DNA from: Mesocentrotus franciscanus | Lineage: Eukaryota; Echinodermata; Echinoidea; Camarodonta; Strongylocentrotidae | DNA length: 64,000 bases | Direction: 5' to 3' | Assembly: GCA_037976565.1 (NCBI GenBank) | Contig: CP137675.1 | Span: forward strand, 16,726,992 to 16,790,991 | Shown here: piece after piece, positions 1 through 11,202 of the stretch | Position numbering within the stretch: position 1 is the first letter of the stretch | Layout of the letters: every line of letters starts with the position of its first letter | The notes under the pieces: generated by a model | Told to the model about the DNA's origin: nothing | Database searches by the model: none | The model's input: only the letters and a program-made list of their open reading frames with translations | Position numbers and translations under genes: made by a program

Positions 1-2203
1 ATCATGTTGTTGGATTTGATAGAGCTACCCACACGACCTTCTCTATCATACACAGTAACTGACCTAAGCACATGTATTGCCTTGCGTTGAACACTACCGC
101 AGATGATAATTGCACCTGTCTTGGTAACACAGATCTGTCTAGACTTGACTTTCCCAGTTGGGATGATGGTCTGTGGGTTAGGGTTGCTACCACTGAAGAT
201 GTAGATCTCTGGATTGCCATTGACAGCATAGATATTATCATGTTGGTCACTACATAACTTAGGATAAGACCGGTAGCCACAGCCTTGCTTGCAATGATAT
301 TGAAATAGAATATCTCCATTACCTTGTATACATGTACCTTCATTACCTTGTGCTTTGTAGATACAGCATACCCCATAAAAATCTGATACTGCTGATCTAC
401 CATGAGTAAGGCATGCAATGTCACATATAACCCCTACATCCAGATGTGGTGTTCTCTCAGTCTCACCTGACAAAGATATGCACTCGCTACCAAGATTACC
501 ATACCCTATCACCACAGAATCCGGAGATAGAGCTGCTATCCCAAATATTTCAGCACATGCAACTTCCTTTACAATGGTCAGTGAATTATTCTTAACCGTT
601 GCTGGAATAGCTCCTACATTACCACTAGTACTTGGTTGCATCTCATCAATGTTCATATTAACCCGAGCAGTCGTCATCACATGTTGACTGCTACTTGTTG
701 TTGCCTTTCCTCCCTGCCCTTTGTGACCTAGGGTATGCACAGCCACAGGAGCTGCAGTCGTCTTGGCTTGTTGACTGTTACTTGTGGTTGCCTTTCCTCC
801 CTTCCCTTTGTGACCTAGGGTATGCACAGCTACAGGAGCAGTCGTCTTGGCTTGTTGACTGCTACTTGTTGTTGCCTTTCCTCCCTGCCCTTTGTTACCT
901 AGGGTATGCACAGCCACAGGAGCAGTTGTCTTCGCTTGTTGACCGTTACTTGCTGTTGCCTTTCCTCCCTGCCCTTTGTGACCTAGGGTATGCACAGCCA
1001 CAGGAGCAGTTGCCTTCGCTTGTTGACTGCTACTTGTTGTTGCCTTTCCTCCCTGCCCTCTGTGACCTATGGTATGCACAGCCACAGGAGCAGTTGCCTT
1101 CGCTTGTTGACTGCTACTTGTTGTTGCCTTTCCTCCCTGCCCTTTGTGACCTAGGGTATGCACAGCCACAGGAGTAGTTGCCTTCGCTTGTTGACTATTA
1201 CTTGTTGTTGCCTTTCCTCCCTGCCCTTTGTGACCTAGGGTATGCACAGCCACAGGAGCAGTTGCCTTCACTTGTTGACTGATCCTTGTTGTTGCAGTTC
1301 CTCCCAGTTCAATGTGACCTACATCAAGAAGTTTCCTTTTGGCACAATGAAACTTGGAGTTCTTTGCTGCCTGCACCTGTGCCATGGACTTCTCATCATT
1401 GGGTTTGTTGACTTTCTTAAGTGAGTTTTCAAGAGCAATGCAATGCAAATGATCTTCCAACAAAACATGATCTAGTAAATGCTCTGATTTGTTGGATTCT
1501 AATATTTCAACTGAGATGCTTATGCTATCTATCAACTCTATATGATGAGCAATACAGCAATTCAATTGCTTGTCAGAGCCCCTTTGAATACTATGAACCC
1601 GTTCTATTAGTTTCTTCTCATTTTCTTGGAGAGTGGTAACTTTTTTAGCGTGAGCTTCCCTTATTTCCCTCTCCATTTTGCTAAGGTGGCAACAAATCTC
1701 TTTGCTTTGTTGTTCTGCATCTTTTAAAATCTCCTCAATTTGCATTTCCTTGCCTTACTCTCCTGAATGAGAGCTATTTTCTTCTTTCTTATCTCCACTT
1801 TTAAGTCCGCTTTCTTTATGATCTTGTGCCCTTGATGATTTTTGATGAAGCAAGTAATGCAAATGAAATTCTCACAAACTTCGCAAAATATGTTCCTGTA
1901 TTCAGCCGTGTGTAGCGGACACAGATTTTGTGACGTATGTTCATCTACGTGGAGTTCATCCTGAAGCCCCTTTAGTGAAAAGTTGGGTGATAGTCCGGCA
2001 ACCCTATTTTCCTCTAGCTTGGTGCGTTTTCTGCACACAGGGCACTCCATGTGATCAACACTATTTCGTTGCTGATCGTAATCCTCCAGACAGGCCTTAC
2101 AGAATGTATGTCCACATAGAAGAAGGGTGGGGTTCTTGAAAGTATCAAGACAAAGAGGGCAGGCCAGCCCTTGGGGGTGCTGTAGGCCTCTTTTGTCAGC
2201 CAT
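1..2203 (-). CDS. TRIM-like RING/B-box/coiled-coil protein, left copy (C-terminus cut by window edge, one frameshift)
   Basis: Reading from the ATG at 2203 (MADKRGLQ), residues 15-57 form a C3HC4 RING (CPLC, CGHTFCKAC, CPVC), the catalytic module of E3 ubiquitin ligases. Residues 95-126 form a B-box (CPLH, CEVC, CITC, final His pair) and a lysine/glutamate-rich coiled coil follows, the usual TRIM order. A one-base deletion near 1742 (residue ~153) ends the RING/B-box frame early; the right copy is open at that point. Below the break the coiled coil runs without interruption into seven 28-residue repeats and then the C-terminal domain, which leaves the window at base 1. An in-frame non-ATG extension exists upstream, but a good acceptor-like tract (pyrimidine run ending in AAATTTAG) lies just 5' of the ATG, so a 5' UTR intron is likely. 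A cytoplasmic ubiquitin ligase, perhaps of an expanded immune TRIM set, is inferred from family. The frameshift may be real decay or a consensus error. Confidence 0.8.
682..1277 (-). repeat. Seven 84-bp (28-residue) coding repeats in TRIM linker, left copy
   Basis: Seven in-frame units of 84 bp lie between the coiled coil and the C-terminal domain. Each contains the peptides QQAKATAPVAVHTLGHKGQG and KATTS; one unit carries an extra alanine. The composition (Ala, Thr, Gly, Lys, Gln) predicts a flexible, disordered, positively charged spacer. In this copy the last unit reads straight into the C-terminal domain without a frameshift. Confidence 0.9.
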
Positions 2204-3090
2204 TGATGTTCTCACACAGGACAATTCTAAATTTGCAGGAAAACAAAAGTGTACAAGAAATTTATTAAAATAGTAGATTGGAAAAAGTAACCATGCACAT
2301 TCACAGATTCACAGAAAACAATATGAGAGGCATTTTGAAGATAAAATTCTCAGTCAAATCATATTTTGGGGGTAAAACAGAAACATTGAGGATTTCTACA
2401 TAATACATATGATATGAAATGCTGCTTTTAGAAAACAATTATCAAACTTCATTTATCCATGCATTGTACAGCAGATTTTTGTGTGTGTGGTGATTGCAGA
2501 AAGCTGAATGTCTTATTATGGTGTTGTATTTTGTTTTACATGTAGTGCAAGGTTATTTAATCGTATCACCAATCACTTAGCATCATTCATAGTAGAAATG
2601 TCATAGAGTGGTTTGTGAAGGTGCTGTAGTCAAATGGTTTTTAAACACTCAATTGAAGATGTGAAGCTCATCAGGTCAAGCCCTGGCACAGCACTATAAT
2701 GTCTTTGGAAATACATTAATCTACATTGTCCACTTTCTACCAGGAAGGAATTCATTGAATGCTGGGAGTACTAAAATCAGGAACCTAGCTTGAGAAGTTG
2801 AGCCAGAGTAATATTTGGAGCATATTTAGCACCTTGCACCTTGCATGGTAGATTCATACCTGTATACAAAGACTGCATTAGGGGGACACACAAAGCGGTC
2901 TTTGTAGGCAGGTGACCTATACATATGTAGTAAGTACTAAGTACACTTACAATGTACTTTAACACATGTTTAAACTTTGAAGTCAAAACAAAATCATCAA
3001 GGGGAACCAACAAAATATGGTCTCTGTAGACAGGTAGTCTTTCTATATTAAAAGCAGGTTTGACTGTACTATGATTATAGACATTATATT
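2204..3090. other. 5' flank of left TRIM copy
   Basis: No convincing ORF. On the minus strand a polypyrimidine tract followed by AAATTTAG about 22 bases before the ATG resembles a 3' splice site, so this interval probably holds a 5' UTR intron. The corresponding first exon was not identified. Nothing else was seen. Confidence 0.4.
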
Positions 3091-3555
3091 CAGGCGCGGA
3101 TCCAGGATTTCTTAGGGGGCCCAAATTTGAAATTATGTGAGCCAAATTTTTTTTTGGGGGCAGGCAAATAATCCGCATCACCACACTCTTTAATACATGA
3201 TGCAGGCCCTGCTAAACGTTTTTCAAAGTGGGTGGGGGAGGCTAAAGTATTTACGATCAGGTAGAGCGTAGCGTAAATTGGCGTGAGGTCTAGGGGCAAA
3301 GCCCGGCGGGAGTCACGGGTGGAGCCCGGAGGCTCAGGGGTATGGGCATTTAATTACGGTCAGATGAGCATATTTTGATACCTTATTCATGACACTGTCA
3401 GGACACTAATTGGCATGGGGTCAAAGGCTGAGCCCCTGAAACTCAGGGATTCGAGGCATTTTATGACGGTCAGATAAGCATTCAGGGGCCCGCCTTAGGC
3501 CCCCTCTGGCCCTGGTGGGGTCGAGGCGGAGCCCTCGAAGCTCAGGGGTTTAAGG

Positions 3556-4377
3556 TAGGGCTGCGACGAGTAGTCGAATACTCGAATACTCGCACTGTTG
3601 ACAGCTACTCGGTATGATTTCTCGTACTCGAATACTCGGCCGCCATTTTTATTTATTTTTTTTTGGGGCTATTTTTTCAGTGGTTTTACAACCATCTCTG
3701 TGTCTCAACATAATGCGAATAAAGAATACTATTTTAAGCTAACCTACCTTCCTAATTTGAAGGGAAGAGATTTAATAAAAAGTGTTGATTTATTACGCAG
3801 GAGATCTTTTTAGAGCAAGGTAGCTAGGCCTCCAAAGCGCTGACATAATTCCCTTCGGTAACAATGGCTGCGAGTCCAAAGTCCGCTTTGCAACATAATC
3901 CTTTTCTTCGGTGACAATGTCTGCCCTAGTCCAAAGTCCGCATTGCGACATAATCATTTTCTTCGCACTAACAATGGCTGCACGAGTCCAAAGTCCGCAC
4001 TGCGACATAATCCTTTTCTTCGGTGATTGACAGGGGCGCGCAAGTCCAAAGTCCGCATTCCGACATAATCCTTTTCTTCGGTGACATACTTTTTTCTGTG
4101 GAAACACGCTGATAGATTCTAGATCTAGACTAGATCTAGACTAGATCTATTTGTATTATTTTTATCGGAGCGTCGGCTTCAAAAAACAGTCGGGACTGTA
4201 CCGAATCAGGCTTATTTGTGTGAGTAAAATCACCAAAATAAAGGCTAGCTAGGTATTAAGTTTTATTTTTAAATATAAAAAAAAACAAAAAAAACATGGC
4301 GTCCGAGTATTCGAGTATTCGCGGGCAAGACTGGGAGTGTACTCAAGTACCTCATTACACGGTTATGCACAGCCTTA
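3556..4377. mobile_element. Nested hAT-like element (822 bp) with perfect 8-bp TSD, left copy
   Basis: It starts TAGGGCTGCGACGAG and ends CACAGCCTTA, so the outermost ten bases pair 8 of 10 in inverted orientation. The perfect octamer GTTTAAGG flanks both ends. Subterminal GAATACTCGAATACTCG motifs occur inverted near each end. It interrupts the GC-rich module of the host hAT element, so it inserted later. The inside holds four ~57-bp tandem units and an AGATCTAG-type palindromic run; no transposase is encoded. Confidence 0.8.
3872..4090. repeat. Four ~57-bp tandem units inside the nested element, left copy
   Basis: Four direct copies share the core TCCAAAGTCCGCATTGCGAC followed by CATAATCCTTTTCTTCGG. 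The reading frames through this array are low-complexity products of the repeat and are not treated as genes. Confidence 0.8.
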
Positions 4378-5559
4378 GTTTAAGGCATTACATTACCGTC
4401 AGATGAGCATCCAGGGGCCCGCCTTAGGGCCCTAGGTGGAATCCGGGGGGCAAAGCCCCCGGAAGCTCAGGAGTTTTAGGCATTTAATCACGGTCAGCTG
4501 AGCATATTTTGATACCTCATTATTTAGTGACACTGGCAAGTCACTATTCGATCTTTGATCTTTCTTTGTCTTTTTCTTTCTATTTCTCTTTAAATTCCTT
4601 TTCGAAAAAAGTGGAAGGGGGGGGGGATCGAAGCCCCCGAGCCCCGCCGTACCGCGGGCCCTGACATGACTGTAGGCCTCTAAATAAGCATATTACTTGC
4701 CTGACTGTAAATTTAGGAATTTGTCATTTTCCAACAACCGCATAAAAAAGTATAATTTACTTAAAAGTGAGGAAAATCTCGGAAAATAATGTCATTTCAG
4801 CAATTTTTAAATTTGTAAATCACTGGTATCTAATTAAAAATAAACCATGTTTGAATTATATTGGGGGGCAGGCGCCTGCAGGGGGTTGGGGTTAAACCCC
4901 CTCAACTTTTTTGTAAGTGTAAAAAAAAAAGGGTGCAAACAGAAAAGTAAAAAAAGTGCTCTTTACCCCCCACTGAGCGAAATATCGGTAGACCCGATTT
5001 GCAAATTTGTGGGGAAAAAAATTAGTGCCCACTCACTCCCCCACTGATCGATATATCAGTCAGCCCGATTTTCAAATTTTCCAGAAAAAAAAAATATATT
5101 AGCGCTCACTACCAAATTGCAACTGATAACCCCCTTCTTTTCTTTTCTTCTTCCTCTTTTTTTCCTTCCCTTTGTCTCCTCTAATCCTTTTTCTGTCCCT
5201 TTCCTTCCTTCTCTCTTATTTTTTTGATGGGGGAGGGAGGGAGGTAGGTAACAGTCCTTCTTTCCCCATTTCTTTTCTTCGTCCTCTTCTTTCTTTTCCT
5301 TCTTTTCCTTTTCTCTCTCTCTCTCTTTTTTTGCGGGGGGGGGGCCAAGGCCTGCCCGGCCTCCACCCTGGATCCGCGCCTGACTATATTCAAGTTATTT
5401 ATCGTACATTCTATCAGAAGCAGAGATGTATTGCCTGCAAGCGACAGAATAACTAAAAACTGGATCCTATGGTTCAGAACCTTTACTCCATTATGTAGGC
5501 CTACCGATTGGGTGAGCCTTTTAATAACAATGTAAACGGTTTAAAAGAAGGCATGCAGA

Positions 5560-5891
5560 GCCTAGAGGCCAGAGAGCAACAACCAAAGACGTTTAAATAT
5601 AATTACTAGACGGAAAGCAGCACGCGCGGAAACCATTACACGAATGGGATTAGGCTCCGCCTCTTGGATCATTTGAAGACGAAATAAGCACCCTAGGCGG
5701 CATTCTGATTGGATAAGACCCTAATGAATATGTATTTTTATCGATAGTATCGGTTAAAAAATTCATTGACCTTTTTTTTGTCACTTCCATTTTGTTAATT
5801 ATGCAGATTTTAAGCACAACGCTATACTCGCAGTGTGCAGTGCTAGTGCCTCGCGCGCACAAAGTGAGAAGATTTAATTCACGGAGAATGG
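5560..5891 (+). promoter_or_regulatory. Candidate promoter and first exon, left copy
   Basis: A locally CpG-richer stretch (CACGCGCGG, CTCGCGCGC) holds a GC-box-like GGCTCCGCCTC and two ATTGG (inverted CCAAT) motifs. It ends at a strong 5' splice site, GAGAATGG|GTGAGTAA. This is the pattern of a TATA-less first exon. The ATG next to the donor would reach a stop almost at once after splicing to the next exon, so the exon is probably 5' UTR. Confidence 0.45.
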
Positions 5892-6930
5892 GTGAGTAAT
5901 TGATTGAAATATGAGTAGATTAAGTGAATTTAGTCATTAATTTTGAAAAAGCTGCAATAGTCTTCGTGATCTACGGTAATTTCTTTACATTTTGAGACAG
6001 TTCTAACAGATTTTGGGCGAAAAGGCTAGGAAAATATTTCTCTTGAAATTGCACTTTGATTTTCATCGTCATGAAGTAGTTTGACTGCGGTTTGCCGTCA
6101 TGTCACCCTAGTACTCCAGTTCGGGCCCCGGGTTCGGCAGGCCCACCCGGGAATTTCTGCATCAAGATCAAACTTTCTAATCTGGTTTAATTCCAAATTT
6201 GATCGTCATCATGAATCTAATTCACCAATCATCAATTGAATTTAAATCTAGATTTAACGTTACACCTTAAAATAATCTATGAAGTATGATCTTTTTAATA
6301 ATCCAAGTGGATTAATTCTTGTTAAATCTTTAGATCTAGATCTCTAGTAGATGTGGACTCTGTTGGCTTAATTACTCAATGCCATCCGTTCGCTCAGTTG
6401 CATCATCGGTGCGTGTCAACTTGAGACCAAACTTATCTGTGACCATTAATAATCAAACAACTCCATACCCTATTTCATTTACATGTATATGTAATCCTGG
6501 ATTCTGGAACTTATTAATAAAATTTTTTTTTTTTTTAAAGTAGGATTTGTATATTTTCTCACTGTTTAGATTTTGTGTGGGTCCAGCGTGCTTGTCAAGT
6601 TGTCATGACATAGTCTAACTCATAAATCATATGACATAGACTATTACAGATTTTTTTCCTCCAAATTGTACAGTTCATGTTGATAAATCTACTACTCGAA
6701 CTTGTAGGCCATAGAAAGCACTGTTTGAGGCACAAGTTAAATCTTCCATTTAGTTCTACTTTGAACTGTGGTTCATTAAATAGAAATGTTGATTTCCACA
6801 CCATATTATTAAAATCAAGTCCAACCATGACATCAAAATAGCTATTATGCTAGATCTATTTTATTTTGTTAAGGACAAAGGGACGCCTTGATTGTCATAT
6901 TGATTTTTTTCTTCCCTTTTGTTCCAACAG
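5892..6930 (+). other. Candidate intron 1, left copy
   Basis: Bounded by GTGAGTAA and by a T-rich tract ending GTTCCAACAG. It contains short AGATCTAG palindromes and a poly-T run and no supportable ORF. Confidence 0.4.
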
Positions 6931-7021
6931 ATTGAAACTGAAGAGCTTGAAGGAGTTAACTGATGAGTAGACAATACAACATCTCTTATATTGGCAAGAT
7001 GAAGCAGAAAGTCCCATGCAG
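6931..7021 (+). other. Candidate exon 2 of plus-strand gene, left copy
   Basis: A 91-base segment lies between a good acceptor (CTTTTGTTCCAACAG) and a donor (GCAG|GTAAAATT). It is preserved in the right copy at 15892-15982. It holds an ATG followed by 19 codons and, in another frame, the end of the short ORF described under the right copy. The downstream exons of this copy would lie in or beyond the assembly gap. Confidence 0.45.
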
Positions 7022-7224
7022 GTAAAATTTTCAGGATATTTAGCACACAAATATTAAACGACCACCTATTAATTCAATATAAAGGAAATGGAACTAAGTT
7101 TGTTGCAAGCCTATATAGTGGAGGGTATATTTTATTCTAGTTCTGCACTTAGCATACAAATATTGATGTCTTTTCTTTCTGTATTTACAAAGGAAATTTG
7201 TCCTTACTTACAGGAGGTCCTGTG

Positions 7225-7517
7225 CAGGGGCGGATCCAGCCGGCGGCAAGGGAGGGGGCCTAAAAAGGGGCCCACTTCGTGCGAAAATTTGAAAATCGTG
7301 CCGGTCGATTTTTCGCTTTTTTGCGCCTTGGGCGCCAGGGCTAGTGAGTTAATAATTTTTTTTGGCACCGAAAAAATTTTCCCACGGAAGGGTTAATTTT
7401 TTTCCACCACACCCCCTTGGGCGCCAGGAGGGGCCCAACTTCTTTTTTTCAAAAAGGGTGCTTTTAGCTGTTTTTTTCTAGGAGGGGCCCGGCCCCTGCC
7501 CTCCTGATCCGCCACTG
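7225..7517. mobile_element. Small hAT-type MITE (293 bp) with perfect 8-bp TSD, left copy
   Basis: The termini are CAGGGGCGGATCCAG and TGATCCGCCACTG, inverted relative to one another. The octamer GTCCTGTG flanks both ends. The CAGNGGCGG-type start and 8-bp duplication fit the hAT superfamily. It is G/C-rich with no coding capacity and lies in the intron after exon 2. Confidence 0.85.
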
Positions 7518-7579
7518 GTCCTGTGTGTAGAAGAGCCATATCTAATGCACATTCAGCACTACATGTAGGGTATACACAG

Positions 7580-8079
7580 NNNNNNNNNNNNNNNNNNNNN
7601 NNNNNNNNNNNNNNNNNNNNNNNNNNNNNNNNNNNNNNNNNNNNNNNNNNNNNNNNNNNNNNNNNNNNNNNNNNNNNNNNNNNNNNNNNNNNNNNNNNNN
7701 NNNNNNNNNNNNNNNNNNNNNNNNNNNNNNNNNNNNNNNNNNNNNNNNNNNNNNNNNNNNNNNNNNNNNNNNNNNNNNNNNNNNNNNNNNNNNNNNNNNN
7801 NNNNNNNNNNNNNNNNNNNNNNNNNNNNNNNNNNNNNNNNNNNNNNNNNNNNNNNNNNNNNNNNNNNNNNNNNNNNNNNNNNNNNNNNNNNNNNNNNNNN
7901 NNNNNNNNNNNNNNNNNNNNNNNNNNNNNNNNNNNNNNNNNNNNNNNNNNNNNNNNNNNNNNNNNNNNNNNNNNNNNNNNNNNNNNNNNNNNNNNNNNNN
8001 NNNNNNNNNNNNNNNNNNNNNNNNNNNNNNNNNNNNNNNNNNNNNNNNNNNNNNNNNNNNNNNNNNNNNNNNNNNNNNN
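7580..8079. other. Assembly gap (500 N)
   Basis: Exactly 500 consecutive N, probably a gap of arbitrary declared size. The bases just before it (GGGTATACACAG) match 16477-16488 in the right copy, where the sequence continues. The gap therefore falls inside duplicated sequence. Reading frames that cross it have no meaning. Confidence 0.99.
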
Positions 8080-8750
8080 GTGTGGAAGACATCAAATTAA
8101 ATGAGCTACTTATAATTTTCTATGCAATTGCTTCTTCTACATTCTACAATGACTTACATGTATAATTCAATAATTGCTATTCAAAGACACTTCCAATTTT
8201 GCAGGGGGAAAAAGATGATTACGAATTTACTATTTACGACTGCATTTGCCTCTGCCTACATGTACACTGTACATTCAAAGATTTTTTTAAATTCTATACT
8301 ACTGTACAGTACATACAATTTTTAATATCGATATTCCCAACCATGATTAGCCTTATGAACCCTAACCAAAAAAACTGCTCACTGTTCCTCCTTATGGTGA
8401 TGCATACTAGTTGCTTTGTTTACATCAAATGGTTTTTGTGATACTATTATTTACTTGTATGCAAGTAAATACTCATAATGATCACTTTTTCTTACGACCT
8501 CATCAAATGATCAAAGAACTTGGTTAATAGCCTTTTTAGAGTGTATCAAGGAAAATGCTTTCGTGTACAGTGTACAGTACAAACGCGTTCATTATAATTT
8601 GTACCTTAACGGTCAAATACCACTGACTTTCCCCCACTATCATTGCTGCGTAAGAATGAAACCACAACAGAAGAGATGAAACTGCAATAATTTGAAAGAG
8701 TAAGAACTATTACATTTTAGGTGAACGAAGGATGGTGGTAGGAATAAGAG
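8080..8750. other. 3' flank of right TRIM copy, no gene
   Basis: AT-rich, with several TGTACAGTAC-like palindromic words. No ORF has the look of a protein. It should hold the 3' UTR of the minus-strand TRIM gene, but no clear polyadenylation signal was fixed. Confidence 0.4.
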
Positions 8751-11202
8751 CTACAGACCAAGTTCTATGAAATACAAACGATTGCCGGTAGAAAAGGCAA
8801 TCATGCTAGGAGAGAGACTAACCATATAACAGAAATCAGGGATGAAGGTATCTGGGAATCTGAGTTGTTTGAACATCACCTCCTTGGTGAGTATCACTCC
8901 TTGAAGAGTATATCTGGTCAATCTCAGCACATTACACTTATTCTTCACCCTAGCTACTAACACTCTATCTCGACTATCTACTGCAGCATACAGGTATTCA
9001 ACCATCATGTTGTTGGATTTGATAGAGCTACCCACACGACCTTCTCTATCATACACAGTAACTGACCTAAGCACATGTATTGCCTTGCGTTGAACACTAC
9101 CGCAGATGATAATTGCACCTGTCTTGGTAACACAGATCTGTCTAGACTTGACTTTCCCAGTTGGGATGATGGTCTGTGGGTTAGGGTTGCTACCACTGAA
9201 GATGTAGATCTCTGGATTGCCATTGACAGCATAGATATTATCATGTTGGTCACTACATAACTTAGGATAAGACCGGTAGCCACAGCCTTGCTTGCAATGA
9301 TATTGAAATAGAATATCTCCATTACCTTGTATACATGTACCTTCATTACCTTGTGCTTTGTAGATACAGCATACCCCATAAAAATCTGATACTGCTGATC
9401 TACCATGAGTAAGGCATGCAATGTCACATATAACCCCTACATCCAGATGTGGTGTTCTCTCAGTCTCACCTGACAAAGATATGCACTCGCTACCAAGATT
9501 ACCATACCCTATCACCACAGAATCCGGAGATAGAGCTGCTATCCCAAATATTTCAGCACATGCAACTTCCTTTACAATGGTCAGTGAATTATTCTTAACC
9601 GTTGCTGGAATAGCTCCTACATTACCACTAGTACTTGGTTGCATCTCATCAATGTTCATATTAACCCGAGCAGTCGTCATCACATGTTGACTGCTACTTG
9701 TTGTTGCCTTTCCTCCTGCCCTTTGTGACCTAGGGTATGCACAGCCACAGGAGCTGCAGTCGTCTTGGCTTGTTGACTGTTACTTGTGGTTGCCTTTCCT
9801 CCCTTCCCTTTGTGACCTAGGGTATGCACAGCTACAGGAGCAGTCGTCTTGGCTTGTTGACTGCTACTTGTTGTTGCCTTTCCTCCCTGCCCTTTGTTAC
9901 CTAGGGTATGCACAGCCACAGGAGCAGTTGTCTTCGCTTGTTGACTGTTACTTGCTGTTGCCTTTCCTCCCTGCCCTTTGTGACCTAGGGTATGCACAGC
10001 CACAGGAGCAGTTGCCTTCGCTTGTTGACTGCTACTTGTTGTTGCCTTTCCTCCCTGCCCTCTGTGACCTATGGTATGCACAGCCACAGGAGCAGTTGCC
10101 TTCGCTTGTTGACTGCTACTTGTTGTTGCCTTTCCTCCCTGCCCTTTGTGACCTAGGGTATGCACAGCCACAGGAGTAGTTGCCTTCGCTTGTTGACTAT
10201 TACTTGTTGTTGCCTTTCCTCCCTGCCCTTTGTGACCTAGGGTATGCACAGCCACAGGAGCAGTTGCCTTCACTTGTTGACTGATCCTTGTTGTTGCAGT
10301 TCCTCCCAGTTCAATGTGACCTACATCAAGAAGTTTCCTTTGGCACAATGAAACTTGGAGTTCTTTGCTGCCTGCACCTGTGCCATGGACTTCTCATCAT
10401 TGGGTTTGTTGACTTTCTTAAGTGAGTTTTCAAGAGCAATGCAATGCAAATGATCTTCCAACAAAACATGATCTAGTAAATGCTCTGATTTGTTGGATTC
10501 TAATATTTCAACTGAGATGCTTATGCTATCTATCAACTCTATATGATGAGCAATACAGCAATTCAATTGCTTGTCAGAGCCCCTTTGAATACTATGAACC
10601 CGTTCTATTAGTTTCTTCTCATTTTCTTGGAGAGTGGTAACTTTTTTAGCGTGAGCTTCCCTTATTTCCCTCTCCATTTTGCTAAGGTGGCAACAAATCT
10701 CTTTGCTTTGTTGTTCTGCATCTTTTAAAATCTCCTCAATTTGGCATTTCCTTGCCTTACTCTCCTGAATGAGAGCTATTTTCTTCTTTCTTATCTCCAC
10801 TTTTAAGTCCGCTTTCTTTATGATCTTGTGCCCTTGATGATTTTTGATGAAGCAAGTAATGCAAATGAAATTCTCACAAACTTCGCAAAATATGTTCCTG
10901 TATTCAGCCGTGTAGCGGACACAGATTTTGTGACGTATGTTCATCTACGTGGAGTTCATCCTGAAGCCCCTTTAGTGAAAAGTTGGGTGATAGTCCGGCA
11001 ACCCTATTTTCCTCTAGCTTGTGCGTTTTCTGCACACAGGGCACTCCATGTGATCAACACCATTTCGTTGCTGATCGTAATCCTCCAGACAGGCCTTACA
11101 GAATGTATGTCCACATAGAAGAAGGGTGGGGTTCTTGAAAGTATCAAGACAAAGAGGGCAGGCCAGCCCTTGGGGGTGCTGTAGGCCTCTTTTGTCAGCC
11201 AT
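8751..11202 (-). CDS. TRIM-like RING/B-box/coiled-coil protein, right copy (full extent, four short frameshifts)
   Basis: This copy spans the whole gene, from ATG (MADKRGLQ) to the TAG after FIELGL, about 818 residues if its small deletions are discounted. The order is RING (residues 15-57), B-box (95-126), coiled coil to about 270, seven 28-residue repeats, then a ~310-residue C-terminal domain with short hydrophobic strands (for example DNIYAVNGNPEIYIFSG) that look like beta-propeller blades; that fold is only a guess. Compared with the left copy it lacks one base after CRKRT (about 11020), two at the B-box start (about 10913), one before the repeats (about 10340) and one after them (about 9713). 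At the one place where the left copy breaks (coiled coil), this copy is open. RING residue 48 is Gly here and Ser in the left copy. It could be a functional gene with consensus errors, an allele, or a decaying paralogue. Confidence 0.8.
9684..10279 (-). repeat. Seven 84-bp coding repeats in TRIM linker, right copy
   Basis: Same seven-unit organisation and unit order as the left copy, including the variant unit with CTATGG in place of CTAGGG. Repeat number has therefore not changed since the duplication. One C is missing from the CCTCCC run in the unit nearest the C-terminal domain, which shifts the frame. Confidence 0.9.

Larger units (their letters stand above)
3091..5382. mobile_element. 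hAT-like non-autonomous element (2.29 kb), left copy
   Basis: The ends are inverted repeats: CAGGCGCGGATCCAGG at the left and its complement, CCTGGATCCGCGCCTG with minor change, at the right. Flanking octamers ATTATATT and ACTATATT match 7 of 8, as expected of an 8-bp hAT target duplication. No transposase is visible. The inside carries several diverged ~110-bp modules (a G-rich box followed by a TTTAATTACGGTCAGATGAG-like box), a second hAT-like element inserted near 3556, and a pyrimidine-rich right end. The length is far below an autonomous hAT, so it needs a transposase from elsewhere. Confidence 0.75.
1..7579. repeat. Left copy of the TRIM-containing segmental duplication
   Basis: Matches 9004-16488 in direct orientation, with occasional substitutions and many one- to several-base indels, especially in G/C runs. 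The left limit lies outside the window and the right limit is the assembly gap, so the true ends are unknown. It includes the TRIM gene, the hAT elements and the first two exons of the plus-strand gene. Confidence 0.95.

Noticed and set aside
3793..4107. 104-codon frame in the nested hAT-like element
   Set aside because: A product of four ~57-bp tandem units, without domain features.
7523..8104. Long open frames across the N gap on both strands
   Set aside because: They consist almost entirely of unknown bases and carry no information.
9005..9427. 140-codon minus-strand frame and plus-strand frames overlapping the TRIM C-terminal domain (also at 2-424)
   Set aside because: Out of phase with the RING/B-box protein, which is the frame with family motifs; these are shadows.
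9784..10179. Plus-strand frames of LLPFLPALCDLGYAQPQE repeats across the 84-bp units
   Set aside because: The 84-bp period keeps all frames open. Only the minus-strand frame connects to RING, B-box, coiled coil and C-terminal domain.
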